From: Actinomyces sp. oral taxon 414
GTDB taxonomy: Bacteria > Actinomycetota > Actinomycetes > Actinomycetales > Actinomycetaceae
Direction of reading: 5' to 3'
DNA: 64,000 nt
NCBI RefSeq assembly: GCF_001278845.1
Contig: NZ_CP012590.1
Coordinates: 558,001-622,000 of the forward strand
In this document: piece by piece, positions 45,447-54,783 of the stretch
Numbering within the stretch: the stretch's first letter is position 1
How the letters are laid out: the number at the start of each line of letters is the position of its first letter
The notes under the pieces: generated by a model
Told to the model about the DNA's origin: nothing
What the model saw: only the letters and a program-made list of their open reading frames with translations
The model's database searches: none
Program-made: the position numbers and the translations under genes

Positions 45447-46325
45447 GTGGAGCTGGAGCAGCTCAGGCAGTTCGACGCCATTGCGCGCCAGGGCACCATG
45501 AGCGCCGCCGCCCGGACCCTGCATCTGTCGCAGCCCGCCCTGTCCCGCTCGCTCGCCCGACTCGAGGCCGAGCTCGGCCAGCCGCTCTTCGACCGCCCCG
45601 GGCGCCGCCTCGTGCTCAACGACGCCGGCCGCGTCGCCCTCGAGCACGCCCGCCAGATCCTGCGCGACGAGCGGGCCATGCGCGCCGCCCTCGACGACAT
45701 CGCCCGCCGCACCCGCGCCCTGCGCGTGGGCACCGTGGCGCCCGCCCCGCTGTGGCGGCTGACCGCCCTCATGGTCGAGCGCTTCCCCGGGCTCGTCCTG
45801 ACCTCCCAGATGCTCGCCGAGGCGCAGGTGCAGGCCGGCATCCGCGACGGCGGGCTCGACCTGGGCATCGCCCTGCGCCCCGCCGCGCCGCCCGGCGCGC
45901 GCTCATGCCGGCTCATGGTGGAGAACCTGTCCGTCGCCCTGCCGGACGGGCACGCGCTGGCGGACCGGGCGAGCGTGAGCGCGGCCGAGCTCGACGGCGA
46001 GACCTTCCTGCTCTTCGAGGGCATCGGCTTCTGGCGCGAGGCGTGCGACCGGCACTTCCCGCACTCGCGGTTCATCGTGCAGGAGGACCGCGCGGTCTTC
46101 GAGCAGATGGCGCGCAGCTCGTCGCTGCCCCTCTTCGTCACCGACGCGCCCTCGCTCGCCGCGCCGGCGCCCGGCCGCACGGTGGTGCCGATCCGCGACG
46201 CCATGGCCCGCGCGACCTTCCACCTGCTGGTCCGCCCCGGGGGACGCAAGGAGGCCGACGACGTCTTCGACTGGGTGAGCGCCCGCCCCGGCCCGGCGTC
46301 GCAAGGCCCCGGCCCGGCGTCGTGA
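45447..46325 (+). CDS. LysR-family transcription regulator
   Basis: 292 aa from GTG at 45447 (GGGGAGG upstream). N-terminal HTH LRQFDAIARQGTMSAAARTLHLSQPALSRSLARLEAELGQPLFDR is unmistakable, and the rest is the periplasmic-binding-like effector domain. It probably controls the divergent aldo/keto reductase and CMD genes. An in-frame extension upstream is rejected because it runs through the operator. Confidence 0.93.
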   Translation: MELEQLRQFDAIARQGTMSAAARTLHLSQPALSRSLARLEAELGQPLFDRPGRRLVLNDAGRVALEHARQILRDERAMRAALDDIARRTRALRVGTVAPAPLWRLTALMVERFPGLVLTSQMLAEAQVQAGIRDGGLDLGIALRPAAPPGARSCRLMVENLSVALPDGHALADRASVSAAELDGETFLLFEGIGFWREACDRHFPHSRFIVQEDRAVFEQMARSSSLPLFVTDAPSLAAPAPGRTVVPIRDAMARATFHLLVRPGGRKEADDVFDWVSARPGPASQGPGPAS

Positions 46326-46326
46326 A

Positions 46327-46344
46327 GCCGGCGGATCCGCCGGC
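46327..46344. terminator. 18-bp perfect palindrome between convergent genes
   Basis: GCCGGCGGATCCGCCGGC begins 2 nt after the lysR stop and lies between it and the convergent nitroreductase gene. A second small GC hairpin overlaps its right edge. Confidence 0.55.
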
Positions 46345-46403
46345 CCGGGCGGGCCGGTTGCACGACCCTCAGGGCGGACCGGCGGGCGCCGCCGGGGGGC
46401 GAG

Positions 46404-47069
46404 TCAGTGCGCCCAGGTGAAGTTGTCGCGGCCCGCGCCCACCTCGAAGTGGTACTTCACCAGGCCGCGGTCCTGGCCCGCGTAGGCGCTGTCCTCGCAG
46501 CGGAGCGTCACCTCGCCGTCCCTGCCGGAGAGCGTGAAGGCCTGCTTGCCGAACGCCGTCGGCGCCAGAAGGGCCGCCTCCACGCCCCGGGTGAACCAGT
46601 CCGGGGCCTGCCCCTCGTAGGAGGAGACCTCCTCGGGGCGCTTGGAGGCGTGCGCGGATCCCCGGGTCGCGCCGTAGCCGAGGGCGACGACGGCGACGAT
46701 CCTGCCCGTGGCGCCGCTGACCCGGGCGGCGTCCCTCTTCGAGAAGGTCCCGCCGATCCACCACGTGTTGAGCCCGAGGTCCTGCGCGGCGAGCATGAGG
46801 TCTGCGCCGCCGTAGCCCAGACGCTCGTCCAGATCGGGCGCGTCGGGGCCGGACATGACCAGGCAGTTGCGCACGCTGCGGGCCCGCACCGTCCCCCACA
46901 GGGGGCCGAAGACGCGGGCGTCGCCCGTCACCAGGCGGATGTCCGTGCCGTGGGCGCGGTTGTTGTCCTCGATGCGCGAGCGCAGGGCGGCGACGACGTC
47001 GTCGGGCAGGGGCGTGCTGAGATACTGGCGCACCACGTGACGGGCGCGCATGGCATCGGTGATGGGCAT
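46404..47069 (-). CDS. Nitroreductase-family FMN protein
   Basis: 221 aa from ATG at 47069, chosen over the in-frame GTG at 47078 because GGAG lies 9 nt from the ATG but touches the GTG. AMRARHVVRQYLSTPLPDD is the N-terminal FMN-binding start; GYGGADLMLAAQDLGLNTWWIGG and IVAVVALGYGATRG continue the fold. Such enzymes reduce nitro groups, flavins or quinones with NAD(P)H. Substrate unknown. Confidence 0.88.
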   Translation of the reverse strand: MPITDAMRARHVVRQYLSTPLPDDVVAALRSRIEDNNRAHGTDIRLVTGDARVFGPLWGTVRARSVRNCLVMSGPDAPDLDERLGYGGADLMLAAQDLGLNTWWIGGTFSKRDAARVSGATGRIVAVVALGYGATRGSAHASKRPEEVSSYEGQAPDWFTRGVEAALLAPTAFGKQAFTLSGRDGEVTLRCEDSAYAGQDRGLVKYHFEVGAGRDNFTWAH

Positions 47070-47097
47070 GATGTTCACTCCGTTCGCCGTTGACCGC

Positions 47098-47112
47098 TAG
47101 TCTATGGCCGTG
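47098..47112 (+). promoter_or_regulatory. Leaderless-type promoter before the HXXEE gene
   Basis: TAGTCT (47098-47103), six bases, GTG at 47110. The spacing matches the other leaderless starts, but this GTG opens a short frame, not the main gene. Confidence 0.4.
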
Positions 47113-47190
47113 AGGCGTTCCACATGCGCGCGCGCCCGATGCGCAGAGACCCGGTGGCGCCGCGGGGAGGGCAGTCGTGGAGACCGATAG
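47110..47190 (+). CDS. Possible 26-aa leaderless upstream ORF
   Basis: GTG at 47110 to TAG at 47188-47190, ending inside the first codons of the next gene (GTG 47177). The peptide has two Cys and many Arg (VRRSTCARARCAETRW ...). Translation would run through the ribosome-binding site of the main gene, so it could couple or limit its expression. There is no homology evidence. Confidence 0.25.
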   Translation: MRRSTCARARCAETRWRRGEGSRGDR

Positions 47191-47620
47191 GGCCTGGGCC
47201 CTCACCGTCGCGCTGCTGGGGATCCACCAGGCCGAGGAGGTGGCCCTGTCCATACGGCGCTGGAGCGACCGGGTCGGCCCCACCGGCTGGCGCCTGTTCG
47301 ACGAGCACCTGCGGCGCAACCCCCTGGCGGGCTACAACCCGTGGGGGCGCGCCGCCGTCGTCGCCGGGCAGGGCGCCGCCCTCTACGGGCTGTACCGCCT
47401 CACCCGGGCCGACGCCGCGCGCACCCGCGCCGTCACCACGGCCCTCACTCTGGGCTGGGGGGCAGCCTTCTGCATGCACCTGGGCGTGTCCTGGCGCACC
47501 CGCTCGTTCATGCCCGGCACGGCGACGTCGATCGTCCCCGGCCTGCCCGGCGCGGCCCTCGTGCTGTGGCGGATCCGGTCGCTGACGCGCCCACCGGATC
47601 GAGGTCAGTCCATGAAGTAG
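47177..47620 (+). CDS. HXXEE-domain membrane protein
   Basis: 147 aa from GTG at 47177 (GGGGAGGG upstream). LLGIHQAEEVALSI near the start carries the H-x-x-E-E motif of this uncharacterised membrane family. Hydrophobic stretches follow (AAVVAGQGAALYGLYRL, AVTTALTLGWGAAFCMHLGVSW, IVPGLPGAALVLWRI), about four helices in all. Its 3' end overlaps the end of the convergent gene by 16 bp. Confidence 0.75.
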   Translation: METDRAWALTVALLGIHQAEEVALSIRRWSDRVGPTGWRLFDEHLRRNPLAGYNPWGRAAVVAGQGAALYGLYRLTRADAARTRAVTTALTLGWGAAFCMHLGVSWRTRSFMPGTATSIVPGLPGAALVLWRIRSLTRPPDRGQSMK

Positions 47621-48711
47621 GCTCGTGCCTTCTCCGGCGTGTCCAGGATATCTTCACTCGGAATACCGAGTCGGCGGGCGAGGGCGACTGACGCCTCACA
47701 GGCGGCGACGGCGTCGGTGGTCGAGGACATCTCGACGACGAGTGACAGGAACACTTCCATGTCCGCCTTCAATCGGTCCAGGTGCTGTTGCCACTCGCTC
47801 TCCAACTGGGCGTCGAGTGCGCGGTTCTCCTCGAAGAGGCGTGCCGCGAGCTCCCGCTCCCGTGCGTTCAGATGGAGCAGGAGCGCCAGGGAGGAGGTCT
47901 GGTGCACCAGGATCGTGAGACGTCGCCGAGGAGAATCGTCCAGGTCGGTGAAGGTGGCGCCGCGGAGGGGATCGCACTGCTCGCAGGCCTTTGTGAGAGC
48001 TTGTAGAAGAGGGTTTATTCTAGCAGTGAGATTGTCGATTTTAAACTTTTCTCTCCGCATGCGATTCGTGTACTGCCTGCATTCATCGATATCTTTTTGA
48101 AGTTCCAGCTGCTTTTTGATGAACCAGCCCAGGGAGACGGCGGCGGTACCTGCGGCAATGGTCCAGCCAATAGGTCCGGCCAGTCCCAGAACTGCTGATC
48201 CGGCGGCCATTCCGCCACCACCGGCGGAGATTGCCCCGCCGCCGATCCACGCCAGTGACGCGCTTTCCATCGCCGCTCCCGAGAGGGAGGATATTGCGGT
48301 TCCCGTGGAAGCGGTGCCGAAAGTCCTGGCCGCCCACATGGCTGCCCTCGGAGCTAGGTGATTCACCGCAAGACCGAACGCCGTCCCGGCTCCCGCGATT
48401 GCAATCGATGTCTGTGTGTTGCGGCGCGTCTGCCCGGGGATGCTCCCGACCTTGTCGGACTCGGAGTCGCTATTGGTCGCATATTCTAAAACGAATCCGG
48501 TGCCACCCCCCGAGTCTATGCTCTTGGAGCTGCGCGCGATGCTGTTGATCAGATTGACTGCATCCTCGATGAGTTCGGCGCCGAGGGTGAGTTCGCGATT
48601 TAGCTCCATCACGGAGTCCTTCGCTTCGGAGCAGGCTGCATTGTAGTCGGCTACAACATTTTTGCAGTCGTCGGGCTTCAGGATGTGTTTGAGACTACTG
48701 ATCCGGGTCAT
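47605..48711 (-). CDS. Hypothetical protein with central glycine-zipper hydrophobic region
   Basis: 368 aa, family not named by me. Residues 1-65 are predicted helical. Residues ~102-198 form a long Gly/Ala/Ser-rich hydrophobic block (ASTGTAISSLSGAAMESASL, WIGGGAISAGGGGMAAG, GLAGPIGWTIAAGTAAVSL) that looks able to insert into membranes. The rest is charged, probably coiled coil (DIDECRQYTNRMRREKF, NARERELAARLFEENRALDAQLESEW). Base use is poorer in G+C than the neighbours. Similar glycine-zipper blocks occur in other bacterial hypothetical proteins; function unknown. It could be a membrane-acting effector, but that is speculation. Confidence 0.75.
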   Translation of the reverse strand: MTRISSLKHILKPDDCKNVVADYNAACSEAKDSVMELNRELTLGAELIEDAVNLINSIARSSKSIDSGGGTGFVLEYATNSDSESDKVGSIPGQTRRNTQTSIAIAGAGTAFGLAVNHLAPRAAMWAARTFGTASTGTAISSLSGAAMESASLAWIGGGAISAGGGGMAAGSAVLGLAGPIGWTIAAGTAAVSLGWFIKKQLELQKDIDECRQYTNRMRREKFKIDNLTARINPLLQALTKACEQCDPLRGATFTDLDDSPRRRLTILVHQTSSLALLLHLNARERELAARLFEENRALDAQLESEWQQHLDRLKADMEVFLSLVVEMSSTTDAVAACEASVALARRLGIPSEDILDTPEKARAYFMD

Positions 48712-48876
48712 AGTTCCTCCAGGGGACGGAAAGGCGCTGCCGAGGGCGATTCTGCCCCTCGCGGCGTCGGGCCGGTCCTCGGAGGATCGGTGGAGTCGGT
48801 CACCACGGGGAGCGGATTGGAGTCCAGTGGTGCGACGGGGCGCCGTAGCCTCGCCCTCGTCGCCCCACCGTCCCCG

Positions 48877-50623
48877 TCACTCGTGTCCTCCCCGCCGCCG
48901 GGGCCGCGAGGCGCCCCACATGCGCGAGTACTTGCCGCCGCGCGCGAGCAGCTCCTCGTGCGTGCCCAGCTCGGCGACAGCCCCGCCGTCGATGAGCGCG
49001 ATGGCGTCCGCCCCGCGGATGATGGGCAGGGTGTGCGCCACCATGACCACGGTCCGGCGCGAGGACAGCAGATTGGCGATCGCCCTGCGCACGGCCAGCT
49101 CGTTCTCCACGTCCAGGTTGGAGGTGGCCTCGTCGAGCAGGACGATGGGCGCGTCGCGCAGGATGGCGCGCGCGATCGAGATGCGCTGGCGCTCACCGCC
49201 CGACAGGAGCCCGCCGTTCTCCCCGATCCTCGTGTCATAGCCCTGCGGCAGGGCCCTGACGAAGTTGTCGGCGTTGGCCAGCCGGTACGCCTCGCGCACC
49301 CCCTCGTCGCCGGCCCCGGGGCGCGCGTAGCGCACATTGTCCGTCACCGAGTCGTCGAAGAGGAACACGTCCTGGTCCACGAGGGCGACATTGCGCAGCA
49401 CGCTCTCGGGCGCATAGCCGGCGGTGTCGACCCCGCCGAAGGCGACGGTCCCGCGATCCGGGCGGTACAGCTGGGCGATCAGGCTGAGCACCGTGGACTT
49501 GCCGCAGCCCGATTCTCCCACGAGCGCCGTCAGTCTCCCCTCCGGCACGTGCAGGCTGAAGTCGGACAGGACGCGCGGCCCCCGCCCGTAGGAGAAGTCC
49601 ACGTGGGACAGGTCGATCGCCGCCCCGTCCATAGGGCACGGCGTCGAAGCTGCCCTCCTCCCGGGGCCGGGCGAGCACGTCGGCGATGTTGTTACGCGCG
49701 ATCCTGAGGTTCCGATACGCTGTCAGGTCGATGAAGACGGCGCTGATCAGCCGCAGCGTGAGCAGGGGCATCATGGAGATGAGCAGGAAGAGGGAGACGG
49801 CGAGGGCGCCCTCCCGCCACGCCCGGTAGCACAGCACGACGAGCAGGGGCCGGCTCAGGCCCACCAGGATCACCCCCGTCGGGATGACGGCCCGCTCGTA
49901 CGTGTAGCTCACGTGCGAGAATTCGCGCATGCTCTCCACGATGGCCCGGTTGTGCACGCCCGCCAGGGCGACGTTCTTGAGGATGTCGCCCGCCTCGATG
50001 ACGACGTAGGCGGCGAACCCGGGGCCGGTGCGGCGCGACATCTCGCCCCACACCTCGTACTCCTCGTCCACGGCGGCGCGGAACCGCGTGAACGAGCGGG
50101 CGCCCATGTCGAGCGCCTTGATCACGCGCATGCCGGTGATGTACTCCACCATCACCGTGTTCATGTCCTCCAGGGACTTCGTGGCCCGCGGCATGATGCC
50201 CTTCACGGTTCTGAACAGGCGGGCGAGCACCGCGAAGGCAATGACGGCCGGGACGAGCGTGACCAGGGCCAGCGGGACGTTGGCGGTCAGGAGGAACACG
50301 AGGGCGGCGACGGGGCCCGAGACGTACATGAAGGCCTCCGGCAGGTTGTGCGCGAGCAGCAGCTCGAGCCTCTCGACGTCGTCGGAGAGCACCGTCTTGA
50401 TCCTGCCGGTGCTGCGCTCGTCCAGCTCGCCCAGCGGCGCCCTGGCCAGACGGTCGAGGATGCGGCAGCGCACGTCGAACAGGGCGCCGTACGCGCCCTT
50501 GTGCGCGAGCGCGTTCGACACGCCGAACATGGTGTGGCGCAGCAGCGTCCCCGCCACCAGGCGCCTGCGGTGCCGGCCCGCCCACGTGAGCACGAGGACG
50601 ACCGGGTTGCCCGCCCTGTTCAT
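48877..50623 (-). pseudogene. ABC exporter (permease + ATPase), internally deleted and frameshifted
   Basis: From ATG at 50623 (GAGGAGGAGCTC upstream; overlaps the EcfA stop by 4 bp) the frame encodes an exporter membrane domain. It passes directly from GRHRRRLVAGTLLR to FGVSNALAHKGAYG, leaving no room for the first helices (about 60 residues missing). At 49631-49633 an extra base (CCC-T-ATG) shifts the frame just before the nucleotide-binding domain. That domain is intact in the new frame: Walker A GESGCGKST, Q-loop VALVDQDVF, signature LLSGGERQR, Walker B IVLLDEATS. The ATG at 49632 could yield a free ATPase domain, but a working exporter is unlikely. It lies at the end of the ECF operon. 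Confidence 0.85.
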
Positions 50624-52170
50624 GAGCTCCTCCTCAATTTCTCCCCCTCCCGCCCGGGCGCGGGCGCGCCCGTCGTCATCGCCCTGACGGCGTCGAAGTC
50701 CTCGCGCACCCCGGCCCGGCCGACGACGCGCCCGCCGTCCATGTGCAGGACGCGGTCGCAGGCGCAGGCGATGAGCTCCAGGTCGTGGGTGATGACCAGC
50801 ACCGCGCGCCCCCGGGCCGCCAGCCGCCTCAGCAGGCGGGCGACGCGGCGCATCCCGTCCAGGTCGATCCCGCTCGTGGGCTCGTCGAACACGAGGACCC
50901 GCTTGCCGGCCGCCACGCACGCCGCCACGGCCAGGCGCTGCTTCTGGCCGCCGGACAGGGTCGCCGGGTGCCTGTCGGCCACCCCGTCCAGGGCGAGCTC
51001 GCGCAGGACGGCGCCGGTGTCCACGGCGTCGGCCGCGCGGCGCGGCAGGCCGAAGGTCACCTCGGCCGCCGCGGACTCGGCGAAGAGCTGGTAGTCGACG
51101 TTCTGGAACACCATGGAGCAGGACCGCGTCCGCCGTCTGCGCGTCGCCCGCCGCCCGTCCAGGAGGATCTCCCCCCGGGCCCTGCGCCCCAGGCCGCACA
51201 GGGCCCGGCACAGCGTGGTCTTGCCCGAGCCGTTGCGCCCGACGAGGGCGACGACCTCCCCGGCGCGCAGATCGACGTCGACCCCGGCCACCACCGGGCC
51301 GCGACCGTAGTCGACCGACAGCCCCCGCGCCGAGAGCACGACGCCGCCGCCCCCGTCACCGCCGACCCCGCCGCCATCGGGCGCGCTGGTCCCGGCCGGC
51401 GGCGCGACGGAGCCGAGGTCGCGCGTGCGCAGCCCCATGGAGTCCAGCTCCCGCGGGTCGAGCGCGGCGAACTCGCGGGCGTCCATGACGCGGCTGATGC
51501 GCCCGCCGTCGAGGTGGACGTAGGCGTCGGCGATGCCCGACAGCCAGGCCAGGCGGTGCTCGGCCACCAGGACCGCGCGGCCCGCCGCCTTCGCGTCGGC
51601 GACGAAGGCGGCGATGTCCGCGATGGCCGGCGCGTCCAGGTTGCTTGTGGGCTCGTCCAGCAGCAGGTTGGGCGGGCGCAGGGCCCAGATGCTCGCGTAG
51701 GCGATCTTCTGGCGCTGCCCCCCGGACAGCTCGAAGACGCTGCGCCCGGCCAGGTGCTCCAGCCCCAGCTCGCGCAGGGTCGAGTCGACGCGGGCGCGGA
51801 TGTCCCCCTCCGGCCAGCCGGCGCTCTCCAGGGCGAAGGCCACCTCCCCGGTGGTGTCCACATTGAAGAACTGCGTGCGGGGGTTCTGGAACAGGGACCC
51901 CGCACGCTCGGCGATCCGCCAGGTGGCCAGGTCGCCGACCTCCTCGCCGTCGAGCAGCACGCGCCCGCTCCCGTGCCCGGGGAAGAAGCGCGGGGCAAGC
52001 CCGTTGGCCAGGCGCAGCAGAGTGGACTTACCGCACCCGGAGCGCCCGCACAGGACCACCACCTCGCCGGGGCGCACCTGGAGGTCCACGTCGCGCACGC
52101 CCGCCTCCCCGGTCTCCCCGGCCGCCGCGCCCGAGCGGTAGGCGAAGGAGGCGCGCTCGAAGCGGATCAT
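50620..52170 (-). CDS. ECF transporter duplicated ATPase (EcfA-type)
   Basis: 516 aa from ATG at 52170, overlapping the EcfT stop by 4 bp. Two complete ATPase domains are fused: the first has CGRSGCGKST, FELSGGQRQK and LLLDEPTSNLD; the second VGRNGSGKTT, TLSGGQKQRL and LVFDEPTSGID. A Gly-rich linker (about 268-285) joins them. They power the energy-coupling-factor importer with EcfT and the S component. The gene appears intact. Confidence 0.94.
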   Translation of the reverse strand: MIRFERASFAYRSGAAAGETGEAGVRDVDLQVRPGEVVVLCGRSGCGKSTLLRLANGLAPRFFPGHGSGRVLLDGEEVGDLATWRIAERAGSLFQNPRTQFFNVDTTGEVAFALESAGWPEGDIRARVDSTLRELGLEHLAGRSVFELSGGQRQKIAYASIWALRPPNLLLDEPTSNLDAPAIADIAAFVADAKAAGRAVLVAEHRLAWLSGIADAYVHLDGGRISRVMDAREFAALDPRELDSMGLRTRDLGSVAPPAGTSAPDGGGVGGDGGGGVVLSARGLSVDYGRGPVVAGVDVDLRAGEVVALVGRNGSGKTTLCRALCGLGRRARGEILLDGRRATRRRRTRSCSMVFQNVDYQLFAESAAAEVTFGLPRRAADAVDTGAVLRELALDGVADRHPATLSGGQKQRLAVAACVAAGKRVLVFDEPTSGIDLDGMRRVARLLRRLAARGRAVLVITHDLELIACACDRVLHMDGGRVVGRAGVREDFDAVRAMTTGAPAPGREGEKLRRSS

Positions 52171-52889
52171 GTCCCCGCCCCGCAGATCCGGCAGGCCGCG
52201 GCGCCCGCCACGGCGCACACTCCCAGTGCGAGCGCGACCCAGTCCGCCGGGCGCACGGCGATGTGCAGGTAGCAGGTGCGGACCGCGGGGTTGTCAATGC
52301 CGCGCGCGATGGCCGCCATGGACAGCTCGTCGGACACCCGGCCGGCGCTCATGAGCAGCGGGACGTAGATGCAGTCGACGGTGCGCCCCGGCGACTTGAT
52401 GAGGCTCACGGGCCCGGGGGAGATGCCGCGCATGCGCATGGCGTCCCTGATGAAGCTCCAGTCCTCGCGGACCGCGGGCGCGTAGCGCATGGTCACGGCC
52501 AGGGGGATGGTCAGCCCGCGCGGCGCGCGCAGGCGGGCGAGCGCGCTCATGAGCTCGTTCACGCCGGTGGTGGTCACGGTGGCCCAGGCCATGAGGGAGC
52601 AGGGCAGGACCTTGCGCACCAGCATGAGGAAGGAGCCCAGGGTGGTGCGCGCGGCCACGCTGTCCAGGTACGGCAGGACGTCGCCGACGGTAATGGCCGC
52701 CGCGTACGCGACCAGCATGGCCGCACCGACCCCGATCCTTCCCAGCGCGGCGCTGAAGACGAAGGCCGCCGTCATCAGGACCATTTCGCAGGAGGGGTTC
52801 GGCGCCAGCGCCACTGCGACGGCCATGGCCGCGATGAGCGCCAACTTGGTGCGCGGGTCCAGGTGGACGCGCGCCCGCATCGTCCGCAT
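52167..52889 (-). CDS. ECF transporter transmembrane protein (EcfT-type)
   Basis: 240 aa with about five helices. LDPRTKLALI near the N-terminus and the two coupling-helix A/M-R-G motifs (MRMRGISPG, AIARGIDNP) that touch the ATPases define the family. Start at 52889 or the ATG at 52880. Overlap with the ATPase gene indicates tight co-translation. Confidence 0.92.
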   Translation of the reverse strand: MRTMRARVHLDPRTKLALIAAMAVAVALAPNPSCEMVLMTAAFVFSAALGRIGVGAAMLVAYAAAITVGDVLPYLDSVAARTTLGSFLMLVRKVLPCSLMAWATVTTTGVNELMSALARLRAPRGLTIPLAVTMRYAPAVREDWSFIRDAMRMRGISPGPVSLIKSPGRTVDCIYVPLLMSAGRVSDELSMAAIARGIDNPAVRTCYLHIAVRPADWVALALGVCAVAGAAACRICGAGT

Positions 52890-52919
52890 TATCCGCTATG
52901 GGGCCGACGACGTCGGCGC

Positions 52920-53549
52920 TCAGGCCGTCATGCCGGCGCGCTCGAACTGCCTGCGCAGCAGCCGCAGGCCGACCATGCCGCTGATGAGGGCGCAGACCAC
53001 GGCGGCCAGGGTCATGGCGGGCAGCATCCAGGCGGTGGCCGTGCGCGCCATGGTGTCCATGTACGCCTGCTCCGTGCCCTTGCCGGTCAGGTAGGCCGCG
53101 TAGCCGGCCGGGTCCGCCCACAGCATGATGTAGGAGCCCATGGGGGACAGGGAGTAGATGACGAAGGCGGCGAGGTTGAGCGGCGCGGCCCGGAACCTCC
53201 CGAGGCCGGCGACGACGTCGGCCACGACGCCCAGGACGACGGAGGCCGCCGCCCACCCCCAGTACATGCCCGTGGCGAACATGATCGCGCCCACGACCGC
53301 GCCCAGAATGATCAGCGGCCCGTGCTTGGGGACCCTGGCGATGAGCAGCAGGTAGACGGGGCCGGTCAGCAGGGCCGCGGCGGCGGGCATCCAGAACGTG
53401 AGGACGGGGTTGGGCGCGAAGAGGGCGCCGCCGATCATCATGAACACGAGGAAGAGGGCGGTGAAGACGCCGGTCGTGATGAGGTCGCGCGCGCTCAGGC
53501 CCCTCCCGCCGTCGGCCGCGCCCGACGGCGTACCCGCTGACTCGTTCAA
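52920..53549 (-). CDS. ECF transporter S component, MptD/Trep_Strep family
   Basis: 209 aa from TTG at 53549, chosen because GGAAAGGACGAGAA gives a ribosome-binding site; a GTG at 53567 is in frame. Five or six helices: DLITTGVFTALFLVFMMIGGALF, FWMPAAAALLTGPVYLLLIARVPKHG, ILGAVVGAIMFATGMYWGWA, AFVIYSLSPMGSYIMLW, TAWMLPAMTLAAVVCALISGMVG. The pattern fits the Trep_Strep S-component family, whose ligand is unknown. Adjacent EcfT and EcfA complete the importer. Confidence 0.85.
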   Translation of the reverse strand: MNESAGTPSGAADGGRGLSARDLITTGVFTALFLVFMMIGGALFAPNPVLTFWMPAAAALLTGPVYLLLIARVPKHGPLIILGAVVGAIMFATGMYWGWAAASVVLGVVADVVAGLGRFRAAPLNLAAFVIYSLSPMGSYIMLWADPAGYAAYLTGKGTEQAYMDTMARTATAWMLPAMTLAAVVCALISGMVGLRLLRRQFERAGMTA

Positions 53550-53709
53550 TTCTCGTCCTTTCCCCACTGATTCAGGTATTGCTAACCTGCGTCCGGAGTA
53601 TATGGAGGGGGGACCGATCGGAAGCCGTCCGCCGGGGACTGCGGTCCCATCGGCGCACGATCGCGTCTCATCGTCATAGTCGGAAGGACGACGGCGCGAG
53701 GGGGCCGGC

Positions 53710-54669
53710 ATGAGGGAGTCGCTGCACAGCCCAATGCTCAGGAGCGCGGGTTTCGCGCAGGCGCTGCCCGCGCAGGGCCTCGGCGGGCTCTGGAGCTCCT
53801 GGCGGTGCGAGGGGCCCGAGTGCACCGGCTGGTTCCACTTCCTGTCGCCCGGCCCGGCGCTGTGGAGCATCACCATCCACGACTTCATCATGCGCGGCGA
53901 CTACATCATGGACGTCGAGCCGCCCAGCTACCTGACGGTCACCTGGTTCAAGTCCATCGCCGGCGAGGAGTTCAGCCCCCGCCGCAGACTGCGCCCCAAC
54001 AGCGTGTGGGGCCAGAGCATCGGCGGCGGCCCGTGGAAGGGCGTGGCCCGCGGCGGCGTCCCCGTGCAGAGCGTGTCCATCGAGGTCACCCCGGAGTTCT
54101 CGGCGCAGTTCCTGGACGGGCACTACGCGGGCCGGTTCCGGGACGTTGAGCGGGCGTTCGCAGGGCTCGGGGCGGCCGACGAGTTCCCCGAGATGAGGGC
54201 GCTGCTGTCGCGCCTGTGGCCCCGGCCCGGCGACCCGGAGCACGGCGGACTCTACTACGAGGGCAAGGTGCTCCAGGCCATGGGCCTGATCGTGGAGCGC
54301 TCCCGGCGCGATCCGGCCGCGGAGGGCCGACCCGTGAGTCCCGCCGACCGCGAGCGCCTGCGCGACGTGACGAGCTATATCGACGACCACTGCTCGGCCC
54401 AGTTGCGCATCGGCGACCTGGCCCGGATCGCGTGCATGAGCCCCACGAAGTTCAAGGAGACCTTCAAGCGCCTAAACGGGCGGACCGTCATCCGCTACGT
54501 CCAGGGGCGGCGGATGAGCCGGGCCGAGCTCCTGCTGCGCCAGGGGGATCTGACCATCGAGCAGGTGGGGAGGTCCGTGGGCTACACCTGCGCCAGCCGC
54601 TTCTCCGCGCTGTTCAAGCGCGAGGTCGGCATGCTGCCCAGCGAGTACCGCAGGCGGCTGGGCGTCTGA
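53710..54669 (+). CDS. AraC-family transcription regulator
   Basis: 319 aa. The C-terminal ~100 residues form two HTH units (LRIGDLARIACMSPTKFKETFKRLNGRTVIRYVQGRRM and LTIEQVGRSVGYTCASRFSALFKREVGMLPSEYRRRL). The N-terminal domain is not recognised in detail. It diverges from the ECF operon (gap 160 bp) and is the likely regulator of it. Such AraC proteins next to ECF and exporter genes often respond to iron or siderophores; here that is inference only. Confidence 0.92.
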   Translation: MRESLHSPMLRSAGFAQALPAQGLGGLWSSWRCEGPECTGWFHFLSPGPALWSITIHDFIMRGDYIMDVEPPSYLTVTWFKSIAGEEFSPRRRLRPNSVWGQSIGGGPWKGVARGGVPVQSVSIEVTPEFSAQFLDGHYAGRFRDVERAFAGLGAADEFPEMRALLSRLWPRPGDPEHGGLYYEGKVLQAMGLIVERSRRDPAAEGRPVSPADRERLRDVTSYIDDHCSAQLRIGDLARIACMSPTKFKETFKRLNGRTVIRYVQGRRMSRAELLLRQGDLTIEQVGRSVGYTCASRFSALFKREVGMLPSEYRRRLGV

Positions 54670-54783
54670 GGTCGGGCGGGCGTCTGAGGGCGAGCGCATC
54701 GGCCGGCGCGCCGTCGGCCCGCCGCGATTAGAGTGCATCGGGGTCCGTTCTCGCGGAAGTCCGATGAGAGGAGGAGCCCCGCC

